Positions 1 to 6,742 are shown, numbered from the stretch's first letter. The stretch is 9,502 nucleotides of DNA from AC-32 sp035455605 (GCA_035455605.1 DATIER010000288.1:1-9502), one strand, 5' to 3'. Translations and numbers: made by a program. Notes: generated by a model from the sequence alone, not told the origin.

Positions 1-757
1 AGCTCCGGAGCAGCGCGCGATACACGGCCTCGGACTCCGAGGACGGGTAGGCGCCGAGCTCGTCGGCGAGGAACCGCCGGCAGCGCTCGTACACACGGAG
101 CGCCTCGGCCGGGTTGCCGGCCGCCGCATGTGCCTGCATCAACGCGCGGTAGCTGCTCTCGCGGAACGGCTCGAGCTCGGTGATCTCGGCTGCGTACCGG
201 ACTGCCTCGCCGAACTCCCCGTCGGCGAGGGCCACGTCGCGCAGGCATTCGAGCGCACGCACGAGGAGGTCGCGGAGGTCGCGGCGCCGGTCTTCGACCC
301 ACGGCCCGTCCTCGCCCGGCAGGAAGACACGGCGCGCGAGCTCGGCCGCGGTCGAGGCGTGCGTGCGAGCGACCTCGAGCTCACCGGCGGCCCGTGCTGC
401 TTCTGCCTGCTGGACCGCAGTCGCCGCCGCGTGGACGTCGATCCAGGCGCCGGGCGGCAGCGTCAGCTGGTAGCAGCCGAAGGCGCTCGTCAGCGCGCTC
501 GCGCCGTCGATGCCGCACTCCGTCAGCAGCGCGCGGAGCTTCGTCATCAGCACCCTGAGCGCCTTCTCCCACGTCGCCGGGAGCTCGTCGCCCCAGAGCA
601 GGTCGGCGAGCTCGTCGCGGGGGACGGGCCGTCCTTGCTGCGCCGCCAGGTACGCGAACACGATCCGGCCCTGGCGGCCAGGGAAGCGCTGCTCGTCCAC
701 CCGTGTGCCGTTCGCCTCCACGGCGAGGCGCTCCGTCATCGAGATCCGGACGTTCAG
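1..757 (-). CDS. SARP/BTAD-family transcriptional regulator (C-terminus beyond window)
   Basis: The 252 visible residues match the SARP/AfsR N-terminal layout. An OmpR-type winged helix spans about residues 25-102, with the stretch FPGRQGRIVFAYLAAQQGRP followed by DELADLLWGDELP and WEKALRVLMTKLRALL. A bacterial transcriptional activator domain (BTAD, TPR-like helices) covers about residues 106-250, ending in the typical FRESSYRALMQAHAAAGNP and ALRVYERCRRFLADELG segments. Such proteins bind direct repeats in promoters and recruit RNA polymerase; many carry further NTPase or sensor domains, which cannot be seen here. Start choice: an in-frame TAG lies at 772-774 on the reverse strand frame and the only ATG (739) begins inside the conserved RISxTxRLxVE strand, 22 bases from the ribosome site. 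CTG at 757 sits 4 bases after GGAAGGAGG and gives the expected N-terminus NVRISMTERL. I therefore choose CTG, with ATG 739 as fallback. It is divergent from the DUF1059 gene. Family assignment is firm; target genes are unknown. Confidence 0.88.
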   Translation of the reverse strand, partial: MNVRISMTERLAVEANGTRVDEQRFPGRQGRIVFAYLAAQQGRPVPRDELADLLWGDELPATWEKALRVLMTKLRALLTECGIDGASALTSAFGCYQLTLPPGAWIDVHAAATAVQQAEAARAAGELEVARTHASTAAELARRVFLPGEDGPWVEDRRRDLRDLLVRALECLRDVALADGEFGEAVRYAAEITELEPFRESSYRALMQAHAAAGNPAEALRVYERCRRFLADELGAYPSSESEAVYRALLRS

Positions 758-761
758 GAGG

Positions 762-770
762 CCTCCTTCC
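762..770 (-). promoter_or_regulatory. Strong Shine-Dalgarno site for the SARP gene
   Basis: The reverse strand reads GGAAGGAGG here, close to the full anti-16S complement and stronger than most other ribosome sites in the window. It ends 4 bases before a CTG codon and 22 bases before the first in-frame ATG, so it decides in favour of the CTG start. No ATG, GTG or TTG lies at a suitable distance. Confidence 0.6.
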
Positions 771-774
771 GCTC

Positions 775-807
775 GCTAGCGGCACGCTAGCGGCGGACTA
801 GCGAGCC
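775..807. repeat. Three 11-bp direct repeats, candidate SARP operator
   Basis: Three consecutive 11-base units, GCTAGCGGCAC, GCTAGCGGCGG and ACTAGCGAGCC, contain the heptamers CTAGCGG (776-782), CTAGCGG (787-793) and CTAGCGA (798-804), each exactly 11 bases apart. SARP regulators are known to bind heptameric direct repeats with 11-bp (one helical turn) spacing, and a SARP gene starts 18 bases to the left. The natural reading is an autoregulatory or divergent-control operator for that protein. The outer edges also form an inverted repeat (GCTCGCTAG at 771-779, CTAGCGAGC at 798-806). That could make a hairpin in the leader RNA, but it may only be a by-product of the repeats. Confidence 0.6.
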
Positions 808-824
808 TCTGACCGCACGTCCGA

Positions 825-853
825 AGTATCGGCGGCGACATGTTCGCTGACAA
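825..853 (-). promoter_or_regulatory. Candidate sigma70-type promoter of the SARP gene
   Basis: On the reverse strand TTGTCA (853-848, 5 of 6 to TTGACA) is separated by exactly 17 bases from GATACT (830-825, 4 of 6 to TATAAT, with the key A2 and T6 present). Transcription would begin near 818, giving a leader of about 60 bases that contains the three heptamers and the Shine-Dalgarno site. The -35 element lies inside the first codons of the divergent DUF1059 gene, so expression of the two could interfere. This is read by eye from one sequence; the strength of the -10 is modest. Confidence 0.4.
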
Positions 854-1046
854 GGCACTCCGCTGCGACTGCGGCTACGAGGTGGACGCCACCGAGGAGG
901 CCGCATCCGTGCGCGAGGTCCGACGACACGCGTCGGAGGCGCACGGGATCGACCTCTCGGACGAGGTCGCACGCGACCTCGTCCGGCGTGCCCGGGGCGT
1001 ATCCCACGGCGAGCAGACGAACACGACACAGGAGGAGGAGCGATGA
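840..1046 (+). CDS. DUF1059-family putative small metal-binding protein
   Basis: This 68-residue protein matches the DUF1059 pattern: CDCGYEVDATEE near the N-terminus (residues 9-20), a short helix VREVRRHASEAHGID (24-38), then a charged tail. The family is described as predicted small metal-binding proteins; here Cys9, Cys11, His30 and His35 are candidate ligands, which is my inference. No signal peptide or membrane segment is present, so it is probably cytoplasmic. The tail after residue 55 is polar and likely disordered. ATG at 840 has only a weak GGCGGCG upstream. The gene overlaps the next by ATGA (1043-1046), so the two are probably one transcript with coupled translation. The physiological role of the family is not established. 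Confidence 0.8.
   Translation: MFADKALRCDCGYEVDATEEAASVREVRRHASEAHGIDLSDEVARDLVRRARGVSHGEQTNTTQEEER
1031..1040 (+). promoter_or_regulatory. Ribosome-binding site of the PD40 gene, inside the DUF1059 gene
   Basis: GGAGGAGGAG lies at the 3' end of the DUF1059 reading frame, where it encodes the final EEE of the tail, and ends 2 bases before the ATG of the PD40 protein gene. The first GGAGG is 7 bases from the start. It fixes the PD40 start at 1043 and shows that the acidic end of DUF1059 is partly dictated by this site. Confidence 0.65.
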
Positions 1047-1972
1047 GCGCTCTCAAGCGCGTGCTGGTGCTGTCCCTGGTCGCCGGTGTGGTCGCGGGGG
1101 CTGCGCTCGCGGCGTCCGGCGACTACGGCTCGTGGTCACAGGCCGTCCGCGTCGAGTCGATTCCGGGCACCGACCCGAGCTTCAACGGCGCGTCACTGGA
1201 CGGCTGCCCGTTCGTCTCGCGTGACGGCAAGACCTTCTACATGGCGTCGAACCGCCCCGGCGGGCTCGGCGGGATCGACATCTGGGTGTCGAAGCGAGCG
1301 AGTGTCGACGACCCGTGGGGCGCGCCGGCGAACGTCGGAGCACCCGTCAACTCCGCGGCGAACGACTTCTGCCCGACGATCTCGCGGGACGGGCACCTGT
1401 TCTACTTCGTCTCGAACCGGGCCGGTGGCTGCGGCGGCGACGACGTCTACACGACCCGGCTGCGAGCCGACGGCTGGGATCCCGTCGAGAATCTCGGCTG
1501 CGAGGTGAACAGCTCGGCCAACGAGGCGAGCCCGGTCCCGCTCCCCGAGCGGGCGGACGGCCCGGTCCTCTACTTCTCGAGCACCCGCTCGGGCGGCGGC
1601 GACCTCTTCCGCAGCGAGTCGCACGGCGGCGTCTTCGGCCCGGCCGAGTCACTCGCGGGCGTGAACAGCCCGACCGCGAACGACGGGCAACCGAGCCTGC
1701 GCCGCGACGGTCTGGAGCTCTTCTTCTTCTCGACGCGTCCCGGCGGGCTCGGGATGCAGGACCTGTACTCGGCCACACGCGCGAGCGTGCGGGAGCCCTG
1801 GTCGACGCCGGTCAACCTCGGGCCGCTGGTGAACAGCGCGGCACCGGACACGCGTCCGTCGCTCTCCTGGGACGGAACGACCCTCTACTTCGGATCCGGG
1901 CGAGCGGGCGGCGAGGGCGACTCCGATCATTACGTCACGACGCGCGCGGCCCTCGGAGGCTCGGGCGGGTAG
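1043..1972 (+). CDS. Secreted PD40 (TolB/WD40-like) beta-propeller protein
   Basis: The 309-residue product begins with a Sec signal peptide: Lys5/Arg6, a hydrophobic core at about 7-20 and an ALA cleavage site near residue 23. The rest is five repeats of the PD40 type, each built as DG-x-x-(L/F)(Y/F)F-x-S-x-R-x-GG followed by D-(I/V/L)(W/Y): about residues 61-84, 116-138, 172-190, 222-245 and 277-299. Linkers repeat the phrase W-x-x-P-x-N-(L/V)-G with VNS about five residues on. This predicts a five- or six-bladed extracytoplasmic propeller, probably a binding or scaffold protein rather than an enzyme; no catalytic residues are evident. Four cysteines (55, 110, 130, 153), all in the first half, could form disulfides outside the cell. 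No lipobox, anchor or sorting signal is seen. It is coupled to DUF1059 upstream and ends before a strong hairpin. The family is sure; the ligand is unknown. Confidence 0.85.
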   Translation: MSALKRVLVLSLVAGVVAGAALAASGDYGSWSQAVRVESIPGTDPSFNGASLDGCPFVSRDGKTFYMASNRPGGLGGIDIWVSKRASVDDPWGAPANVGAPVNSAANDFCPTISRDGHLFYFVSNRAGGCGGDDVYTTRLRADGWDPVENLGCEVNSSANEASPVPLPERADGPVLYFSSTRSGGGDLFRSESHGGVFGPAESLAGVNSPTANDGQPSLRRDGLELFFFSTRPGGLGMQDLYSATRASVREPWSTPVNLGPLVNSAAPDTRPSLSWDGTTLYFGSGRAGGEGDSDHYVTTRAALGGSGG

Positions 1973-1987
1973 TCGGAAACGTCTGCG

Positions 1988-2018
1988 GGGAAGGAGGGCG
2001 GTAGCCGCCCTCCTTCCC
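1988..2018. terminator. Hairpin terminator between convergent genes
   Basis: A perfect 14-bp inverted repeat, GGGAAGGAGGGCGG (1988-2001) and CCGCCCTCCTTCCC (2005-2018), with a 3-base loop TAG, lies 15 bases after the PD40 stop and 11 bases after the stop of the opposing HhH-GPD gene. It can fold in transcripts from either side, so it probably ends both. There is no clear run of T on either flank, as is common in high-GC actinobacteria, so termination may rely on the stem alone or on Rho. Confidence 0.7.
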
Positions 2019-2029
2019 GTCGTTGCCGG

Positions 2030-2596
2030 CTAGCCGCGCGCGGCGCGCAGCTTCGCCTTGTGGGCGCGCTTGGCCGCCTGGTAGGCCTCGAGCGCCTCGG
2101 GCGAGTCCACGTCGCCGAGCGTCGGGTGGCCCGGGTCGAGCTCCTCGGCGAGGGCCACGCCGAAGCGCTTCCAGAGCACGGCGCCGAGCGCCTTCACCTT
2201 CATCTCGCCGAACCCCGGCAGCGCCGAGATGCGCCTGCGCAGGTCGGCTCCGTCGGCCGCGTCGCGCCAGATGCGAGCGGCGTCGCCGCCGTAGTCCTCG
2301 CGCACCTGGGCCGCGAGCTCCTGCACGCGCGCGGCCATCGCGCCGGGGAAGCGGTGGATCGCGGGCTTCTCGCGGAAGACCTGCTCGAGCCGGGCCGGGT
2401 CGGTCGCCGCCACCTGGCCGGGGTCGAGCGTGCCCAGACGTCGCTTCAGCTTCCACGGGCTCTGGAAGGCGGTCGGCACCGGCACCTGCTGGTCGAGCGC
2501 GAACCCGACGAGCAGCGCGAACGGGTCGTGCGCGATCAGCTCGTCCGCCTCGTCGACGCCGGTGTAGTAGAGCCGGTCGGGGGCGGTCACGGCCAT
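2030..2596 (-). CDS. HhH-GPD superfamily DNA-glycosylase-like protein (TIGR03252 type)
   Basis: The 188 residues follow the small actinobacterial HhH-GPD family: DPFALLVGFALDQQVPVPTAF (about 24-44) with the glycosylase-type DQQVP motif, EKPAIHRFPGAMAARVQEL (76-94), and a helix-hairpin-helix at about 119-146 centred on LPGFGEMK (126-133). Relatives of known function are base-excision repair glycosylases that flip and remove damaged bases, but this subfamily is uncharacterised. Where endonuclease III has its catalytic lysine (LPGVGRK), this protein has Met132, with Lys133 one place later. It is therefore unlikely to be a classical bifunctional lyase; a monofunctional glycosylase or binding role is possible. 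No iron-sulfur cysteine cluster is present. ATG 2596 lies 10 bases after the GMC stop. It is the last gene of the leftward operon before the hairpin. Confidence 0.85.
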   Translation of the reverse strand: MAVTAPDRLYYTGVDEADELIAHDPFALLVGFALDQQVPVPTAFQSPWKLKRRLGTLDPGQVAATDPARLEQVFREKPAIHRFPGAMAARVQELAAQVREDYGGDAARIWRDAADGADLRRRISALPGFGEMKVKALGAVLWKRFGVALAEELDPGHPTLGDVDSPEALEAYQAAKRAHKAKLRAARG

Positions 2597-2606
2597 CGGC
2601 TCGATG

Positions 2607-3938
2607 CTACACCCACTCCGCGGCCCGCTCCGCCAGCGCGACCGTGGTCAGGTTCGTGTTCGCCGACGGGATCTCCGGGATCGCCGACGCGTCGACGACG
2701 TAGAGGTTCTCGAAGCCGAGCACGCGGCAGCGCTCGTCGACGGCCCGGCCGATCGCGCACGTCCCGACCGGATGGAAGAAGCCGCGCGCGCTCGCGCGGA
2801 CGTGCTCCTCGGCGCCCACGCCCGCGCCCGGGCGCAGCTCGGCGCCGCGGTAGGGCCGCACCGGGTCGCTCTCGGCGAGCTCGCGCAGGCGCTCGAACGC
2901 CTCGGCCACCGTCTCGACGTCGCGCTCGTCGCGCAGGAAGCCGTGGTCGATCCGCAGCGGCGTCTCCGGATCCGGCCCGTTCAGCCGCACCGAGCCCTGC
3001 GAGCGCGGCTTCATCGCGAAGGCGGCGCCGCTGATCTCGGGCCCGACGTCCAGCGCGGGGAAGACGAACAGGTCGCGCGTGCCGGGCGGGCACGAGCGGC
3101 TGCGCCCTGCGACGGTCACCTGGCCCATGTAGAGCCCGTGCTCGGCCTCGTGCGCCGCGGTCTCGTCCAGCAGCCGTTGCGTCGGCTCCCAGGCCGCCCC
3201 GGTGCCGACGTGGTCGACGAGCCCTTCGCCCACCGGCAGCTGCGCGACGTCGCCGGCGGGGCCGATCCCGCTCCGCAGCAGGATCCCCGGCGAGCCGTAG
3301 GCGCCCGCCGAGACGACGACCGCGTCCGCGCGCAGCTCGCGTCCGCCGGCGAGCGCACCGAGCGCGCGGGCGCCGGAGACGGGCACCCGGTCGACCAGCG
3401 TGTCCCCGAGCACGGTCAGGTTCTCGCGCGCGCGGGCGGCGTCGAGGTAGGCGAAGCCGGTGTGCCAGCGCACGCCGTCGACGATGTTCACCGGGTGGAC
3501 GATCGAGTCGGCGCCGCCCGCGTCGCGGAACGCGCGGTGCCACGGCGTCAGCTCGTCGTCCGCGAGCACGTGGCCGCGCAGCGTCTCGTACGCGCGGCGG
3601 AGGTAGGGCGCGAACGCCTCGTACGACCAGCAGCCGCCCCACTCGTAGTCGGCCGGCGCACCCTCGAGGAGCACGCAGGCGTTGTGCGCCGAGCAGCCGC
3701 CGACGACCCGCGCGCGCGACTGCGAGCGGTCCCCCTCGTCGTCGCGCTCCCACAGGTGCGACTCGAGCGCGAGCCAGCGCGGGTCGAGGATGTCGGCCGG
3801 CCAGCGGCCCTCGGACAGGTGGCCGTAGTCGGGGCCGGCCTCGACGAGGCAGACCGTGCGATCCGGGTTCTCGCTCAGCCGCGCGGCGAGGGCGCACCCT
3901 GCCGCGCCGCCGCCGAGGACGAGGACGTCGTACCTCAC
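2607..3938 (-). CDS. GMC-family FAD-dependent oxidoreductase (compact)
   Basis: The N-terminus is a Rossmann FAD-binding fold: YDVLVLGGGAAGCALAARL (residues 3-21) with Glu33 in VEAG binding the ribose. The GMC signature region RVVGGCSAHNACVLLEG runs from about 77 to 93, and VVVSAGAYGSPGILLRSGIGP (208-227) is the second GMC motif. The C-terminus carries FFHPVGTCAIG (387-397) with the catalytic base His389, and LYVVDASAIPEIPSANTNLT with Asn427 in the place of the second active-site His/Asn. Family members oxidise alcohols (choline, sugars, sterols, aliphatic alcohols); the substrate cannot be read here. At 443 residues it is shorter than the usual 500-550, with a reduced substrate domain. GTG 3938 overlaps the stop of the preceding cyclase-NTPase gene in GTGA, implying coupled translation; the open frame continues far upstream but only as a shadow of that gene. 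No signal peptide, so cytoplasmic. Confidence 0.88.
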   Translation of the reverse strand: MRYDVLVLGGGAAGCALAARLSENPDRTVCLVEAGPDYGHLSEGRWPADILDPRWLALESHLWERDDEGDRSQSRARVVGGCSAHNACVLLEGAPADYEWGGCWSYEAFAPYLRRAYETLRGHVLADDELTPWHRAFRDAGGADSIVHPVNIVDGVRWHTGFAYLDAARARENLTVLGDTLVDRVPVSGARALGALAGGRELRADAVVVSAGAYGSPGILLRSGIGPAGDVAQLPVGEGLVDHVGTGAAWEPTQRLLDETAAHEAEHGLYMGQVTVAGRSRSCPPGTRDLFVFPALDVGPEISGAAFAMKPRSQGSVRLNGPDPETPLRIDHGFLRDERDVETVAEAFERLRELAESDPVRPYRGAELRPGAGVGAEEHVRASARGFFHPVGTCAIGRAVDERCRVLGFENLYVVDASAIPEIPSANTNLTTVALAERAAEWV

Positions 3939-6730
3939 GCCGGCGCCAGCGCCCGGACGCGCTCGAGCGAGGCCACGTTGCCCTTCCGCTCGAACCGCTC
4001 CGCGGCCTGCTCGAGGACCGACGCCGCCTCCGCCTGCCGGCCCGCGAGCGCGAGCACCTCGGCGAGGTCGGCGAGCGTGTCGCCCTGAGTGTTCAGCAGG
4101 TCGGTCTTCTCCGCCAGGGCGACCGCCTCGCGGGCGAGCGCCTCCGCCTCGGCCAGCTCCCCGCGCCTGGCGCGGACCTTCGCGCGGCCACTCCGCCACA
4201 GCACCTGCGAGAAGACGTCCTCGGGCGACGACGCCTCCTCGCTCACCCGGCTGAAGTGCTCGGCCTCCTCGAGCTCGTCGAGCTCCCCGAGCGCATGCGC
4301 CAGCAGCGCGGCGGCGGTCGAGAGGTATGCGCGCTCGCCCAGCGGCTCGAGCTGCGCGTAGCTCTCGCGCGAGATCCGCGCCGCGGCCGCCGGATCGCCC
4401 GCCAGGATCTCGACGTAGTGCGCCTCCTGCGCGCTCATCGCGACCATCAGGGTGAAGCCGAGCTCGGCCAGGGACTGGCGGCCTCTCGCGAGCAGCTCTC
4501 GCGCCGTGCGGAAGTCGCCGCGCATCGCCTCGAGCGCCGCCAGCTCGATGCGCGCGTTCGCCTGGATGAACGGGTCGTCGGCAGCCTCGTCGTGGAACCT
4601 CCGGCAGCGGGCGATCCCCTCCTCGACCGGCAGCGGGCCGAAGTTCGCGCTCATCATCAGCCAGCCGATGCTGTCGGCCCGCTCGGCCCGCAGGCTCGCC
4701 CGCTCGGCGTAGGAAAGCGCCTGCTGCCACGCCTCCTCGGCCTGCGCGAGCGAGCCGAGCAGCGTTCCCTCGACCTGGCCGAGCAGGTTCCACGCCTGCG
4801 CGAGGGTGAGCGGGTCGCCGAGCTCCTCCGCGGCCCGCAGCGCCTCGTGCACCTCGTCGAGCAGGCCGGCGCTGCTCACGCTGAGCACGCGCAGCGAGCT
4901 CAGGCCGAGCAGGGCACGAGCCGGACGCCGGCCGGCGAGCTCGAACGCGTCCTCGAGCGCCCGTTGTCCCTCCGCCACGTAGCCGCGCGTCGCCCAGAAG
5001 GGCCAGAGCGCCGTCGCGAGCCGCAGCAGCAGCTCGCCGTCGCCGGCCGCGCGAGCCGAGCCCAGCACGGCGCGCAGGTTCGGGTAGTCGTCCAGCAGGC
5101 GGGCGATCGCGGCGGGCTGGTCGCCCGAGCGCGACCGGGCGTCCAGGCACTCGGCAAGCTCGGCGAACCAGTCGGCACGGCGCGCGCTCAACGTGTCCGC
5201 CTCGCCGCTCGCAGCCAGCTGCTCGAGCGCGAACTCCCGGATCGTCTCGAGCATCCAGAAGCGGGGCTCGCCGTCGGAGTCGGCGCGCTGGCGGAGCAGG
5301 CTCTTCTCGACGAGCGACTCGAGCGCCTCGAGCGGCCCGTCGCACACGGCCTCGGCGGCCTCGAGCCGGCAGCCGCCGACGAAGACGCCGAGGCGAGCGA
5401 AGAGCGTCCGCTCCTCTGGCTCGAGCAGGTCGTAGCTCCACTCGATCGCGCCGCGCAGCGTCCGCTGGCGCTCGTCGAGATCCTGCGCGCCGCCGGTGAG
5501 CAGCGCCAGGCGCCGGTCGAGGCGCCGCAGGAGCGCGGCAGGGGTGAGCGTGCGCACGCGCGGCGCCGCCAGCTCGATCGCGAGCGGCAGGCCCTCGAGG
5601 CGCGCGCAGATCTCGGCGACCACCGCCTCGTTCGCCTCGGAGACCGTGAAGTCGGCGCCGGCCGCGCGCGCCCGCTCGGCGAAGAGCGGCACCGACTCGT
5701 CGAGGGCCAGCGGGCTGACCGCGTACGCGCGCTCCAGCGAGAGCCGCAGCGGCGTCCTGCTCGTCGCGACGACCTTCAGCCCGGGCGCCGACGCCAGCAG
5801 GTCGGCGAGCACCGGGCCGGCGTCGACCACCTGCTCGAGGTTGTCGAGCACGAGGAGCATCCGCCGGTCGCGCAGGTAGTCGGTCAGCGCGGCGAGCGAC
5901 GACTCGCCGGCCCGCTCGCGCAGGCCGATCGTCTGCGCGATCGTCGGCACGACGAGCTCCCACTCCCGGATCGGCGCCAGCCGCACGAAGAAGACGCCGT
6001 TGGCGAACTCGTCGAGCACCGAGCGCGCAACTTCGAACGCGAGGCGCGACTTCCCCGTGCCACCGGGCCCGGTGAGCGTCAGCAGCCGCACGTCGCCCCG
6101 CGCCAGCAGCGCCCGGAGCTCCTCGAGCTCACGCGTGCGGCCGATGAACGCGTTCGGCTGCGCGGGCAGGTTCGTGGGCCGGTTGCCGAGCGTGCTGAGC
6201 GGCGGGAACTCCGCCGGCAGCCCCTCGACGACGAGCTGGTACAGGCGCTCGGAGGCGGCGAGGTCCTTGAGCCGGTGCTCGCCGAGGTCGCGCAGCTCGA
6301 AGCGGTCGCCGAGCACGGCCCGCGTCGCCTCGGAGACGAGCACCTGCCCGCCGTGCCCCGCGGCCATCACGCGTGCCGCGTGGTGGACGTCGAGCCCGAC
6401 GTAGCTGCCGTCGACGACGCGCGGCTCGCCGGAGTGCAGGCCGATCCGGACCCGCACCTCGCTCCCTTCGGGCCACGTGTGCTCCGCGAGCGCGCGCTGG
6501 GCCTCGGCGGCGGCCGCGGCTGCCTCGACCGCCGACGGAAAGACGACGAAGAAGCCGTCGCCCTCGGTGTCGACGTGGATCGCGCCGCGGCGCTCGAAGG
6601 CGTCGCCGAGCAGGCGCCGGTGCTCCGCGAGCAGCCCGGCGTAGGCGTCGCCGGTTTGGCGTAGCAGCCGCGTCGAGCCCTCGATGTCGCTGAAGAGCAG
6701 CGTGACCGTCTCGCCAGCAGATTCGGCCAT
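3935..6730 (-). CDS. Class III cyclase-like / NTPase (STAND-type) / TPR signalling protein
   Basis: This 931-residue protein has three parts. Residues 8-170 form a class III adenylate/guanylate cyclase homology domain: TLLFSDIEGSTRLL with metal-binding Asp15, HVDTEGDGFFVVF with Asp58, and YVGLDVHHAARVMAAGHGGQ (110-129). Residues 194-480 form an NB-ARC/AfsR-like NTPase with Walker A GPGGTGKS (221-228), Walker B MLLVLDN (291-297), sensor ATSR (322-325) and the GLPLAIELAA motif (380-389). Residues from about 505 to the end are TPR-like alpha-helical repeats. Both metal aspartates are kept, but the purine-selecting Lys is replaced by Asp54, and the transition-state Asn by His116; Arg120 is kept. 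Cyclase activity is therefore doubtful. Mycobacterial relatives of this layout often end in a LuxR HTH, which is absent here. It is the longest gene of the operon; GMC follows with a 4-base overlap. A sensory NTPase role is my inference. Confidence 0.88.
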   Translation of the reverse strand: MAESAGETVTLLFSDIEGSTRLLRQTGDAYAGLLAEHRRLLGDAFERRGAIHVDTEGDGFFVVFPSAVEAAAAAAEAQRALAEHTWPEGSEVRVRIGLHSGEPRVVDGSYVGLDVHHAARVMAAGHGGQVLVSEATRAVLGDRFELRDLGEHRLKDLAASERLYQLVVEGLPAEFPPLSTLGNRPTNLPAQPNAFIGRTRELEELRALLARGDVRLLTLTGPGGTGKSRLAFEVARSVLDEFANGVFFVRLAPIREWELVVPTIAQTIGLRERAGESSLAALTDYLRDRRMLLVLDNLEQVVDAGPVLADLLASAPGLKVVATSRTPLRLSLERAYAVSPLALDESVPLFAERARAAGADFTVSEANEAVVAEICARLEGLPLAIELAAPRVRTLTPAALLRRLDRRLALLTGGAQDLDERQRTLRGAIEWSYDLLEPEERTLFARLGVFVGGCRLEAAEAVCDGPLEALESLVEKSLLRQRADSDGEPRFWMLETIREFALEQLAASGEADTLSARRADWFAELAECLDARSRSGDQPAAIARLLDDYPNLRAVLGSARAAGDGELLLRLATALWPFWATRGYVAEGQRALEDAFELAGRRPARALLGLSSLRVLSVSSAGLLDEVHEALRAAEELGDPLTLAQAWNLLGQVEGTLLGSLAQAEEAWQQALSYAERASLRAERADSIGWLMMSANFGPLPVEEGIARCRRFHDEAADDPFIQANARIELAALEAMRGDFRTARELLARGRQSLAELGFTLMVAMSAQEAHYVEILAGDPAAAARISRESYAQLEPLGERAYLSTAAALLAHALGELDELEEAEHFSRVSEEASSPEDVFSQVLWRSGRAKVRARRGELAEAEALAREAVALAEKTDLLNTQGDTLADLAEVLALAGRQAEAASVLEQAAERFERKGNVASLERVRALAPA

Positions 6731-6736
6731 GTACGC

Positions 6737-6742
6737 AGTATC
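6737..6742 (-). promoter_or_regulatory. Possible -10 element before the cyclase-NTPase gene
   Basis: GATACT on the reverse strand lies 6 bases before the ATG at 6730, inside the 22-base gap after the P-loop kinase gene. It is the same hexamer as the proposed -10 of the SARP gene, and the spacing would make a leaderless mRNA. No recognisable -35 lies 17 bases upstream, and no good Shine-Dalgarno precedes this start. This makes an internal promoter possible but unproven. Confidence 0.25.

Noticed and set aside
128..790. A 220-codon forward frame opposite the SARP regulator
   Set aside because: The reverse strand carries an intact winged helix and BTAD. The forward frame has no family features and spans the regulator's start and repeats.
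771..806. Inverted repeat GCTCGCTAG / CTAGCGAGC as a terminator or recombination site
   Set aside because: The palindrome is explained by the 11-bp direct repeats with their internal CTAG. It lies in a divergent promoter gap where a terminator is not expected, and there are no signs of a mobile element.
2604..4088. A 494-codon forward frame opposite the GMC oxidoreductase
   Set aside because: It is low-complexity Arg/Ala/Val-rich and covers a gene with clear FAD and GMC motifs. It is a GC-driven shadow.
3939..5963. N-terminal extension of the GMC frame by about 675 codons, suggesting a fusion protein
   Set aside because: The extension is an out-of-frame reading of the cyclase-NTPase gene. 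The FAD-binding strand begins right after GTG 3938, as in normal GMC proteins.
4256..6664. An 802-codon open frame on the forward strand opposite the cyclase-NTPase gene
   Set aside because: Its composition is Arg/Ala/Leu/Gln-rich with no recognisable domain. It mirrors the reverse-strand gene, whose motifs are unmistakable. Long antisense frames are expected at this GC content.
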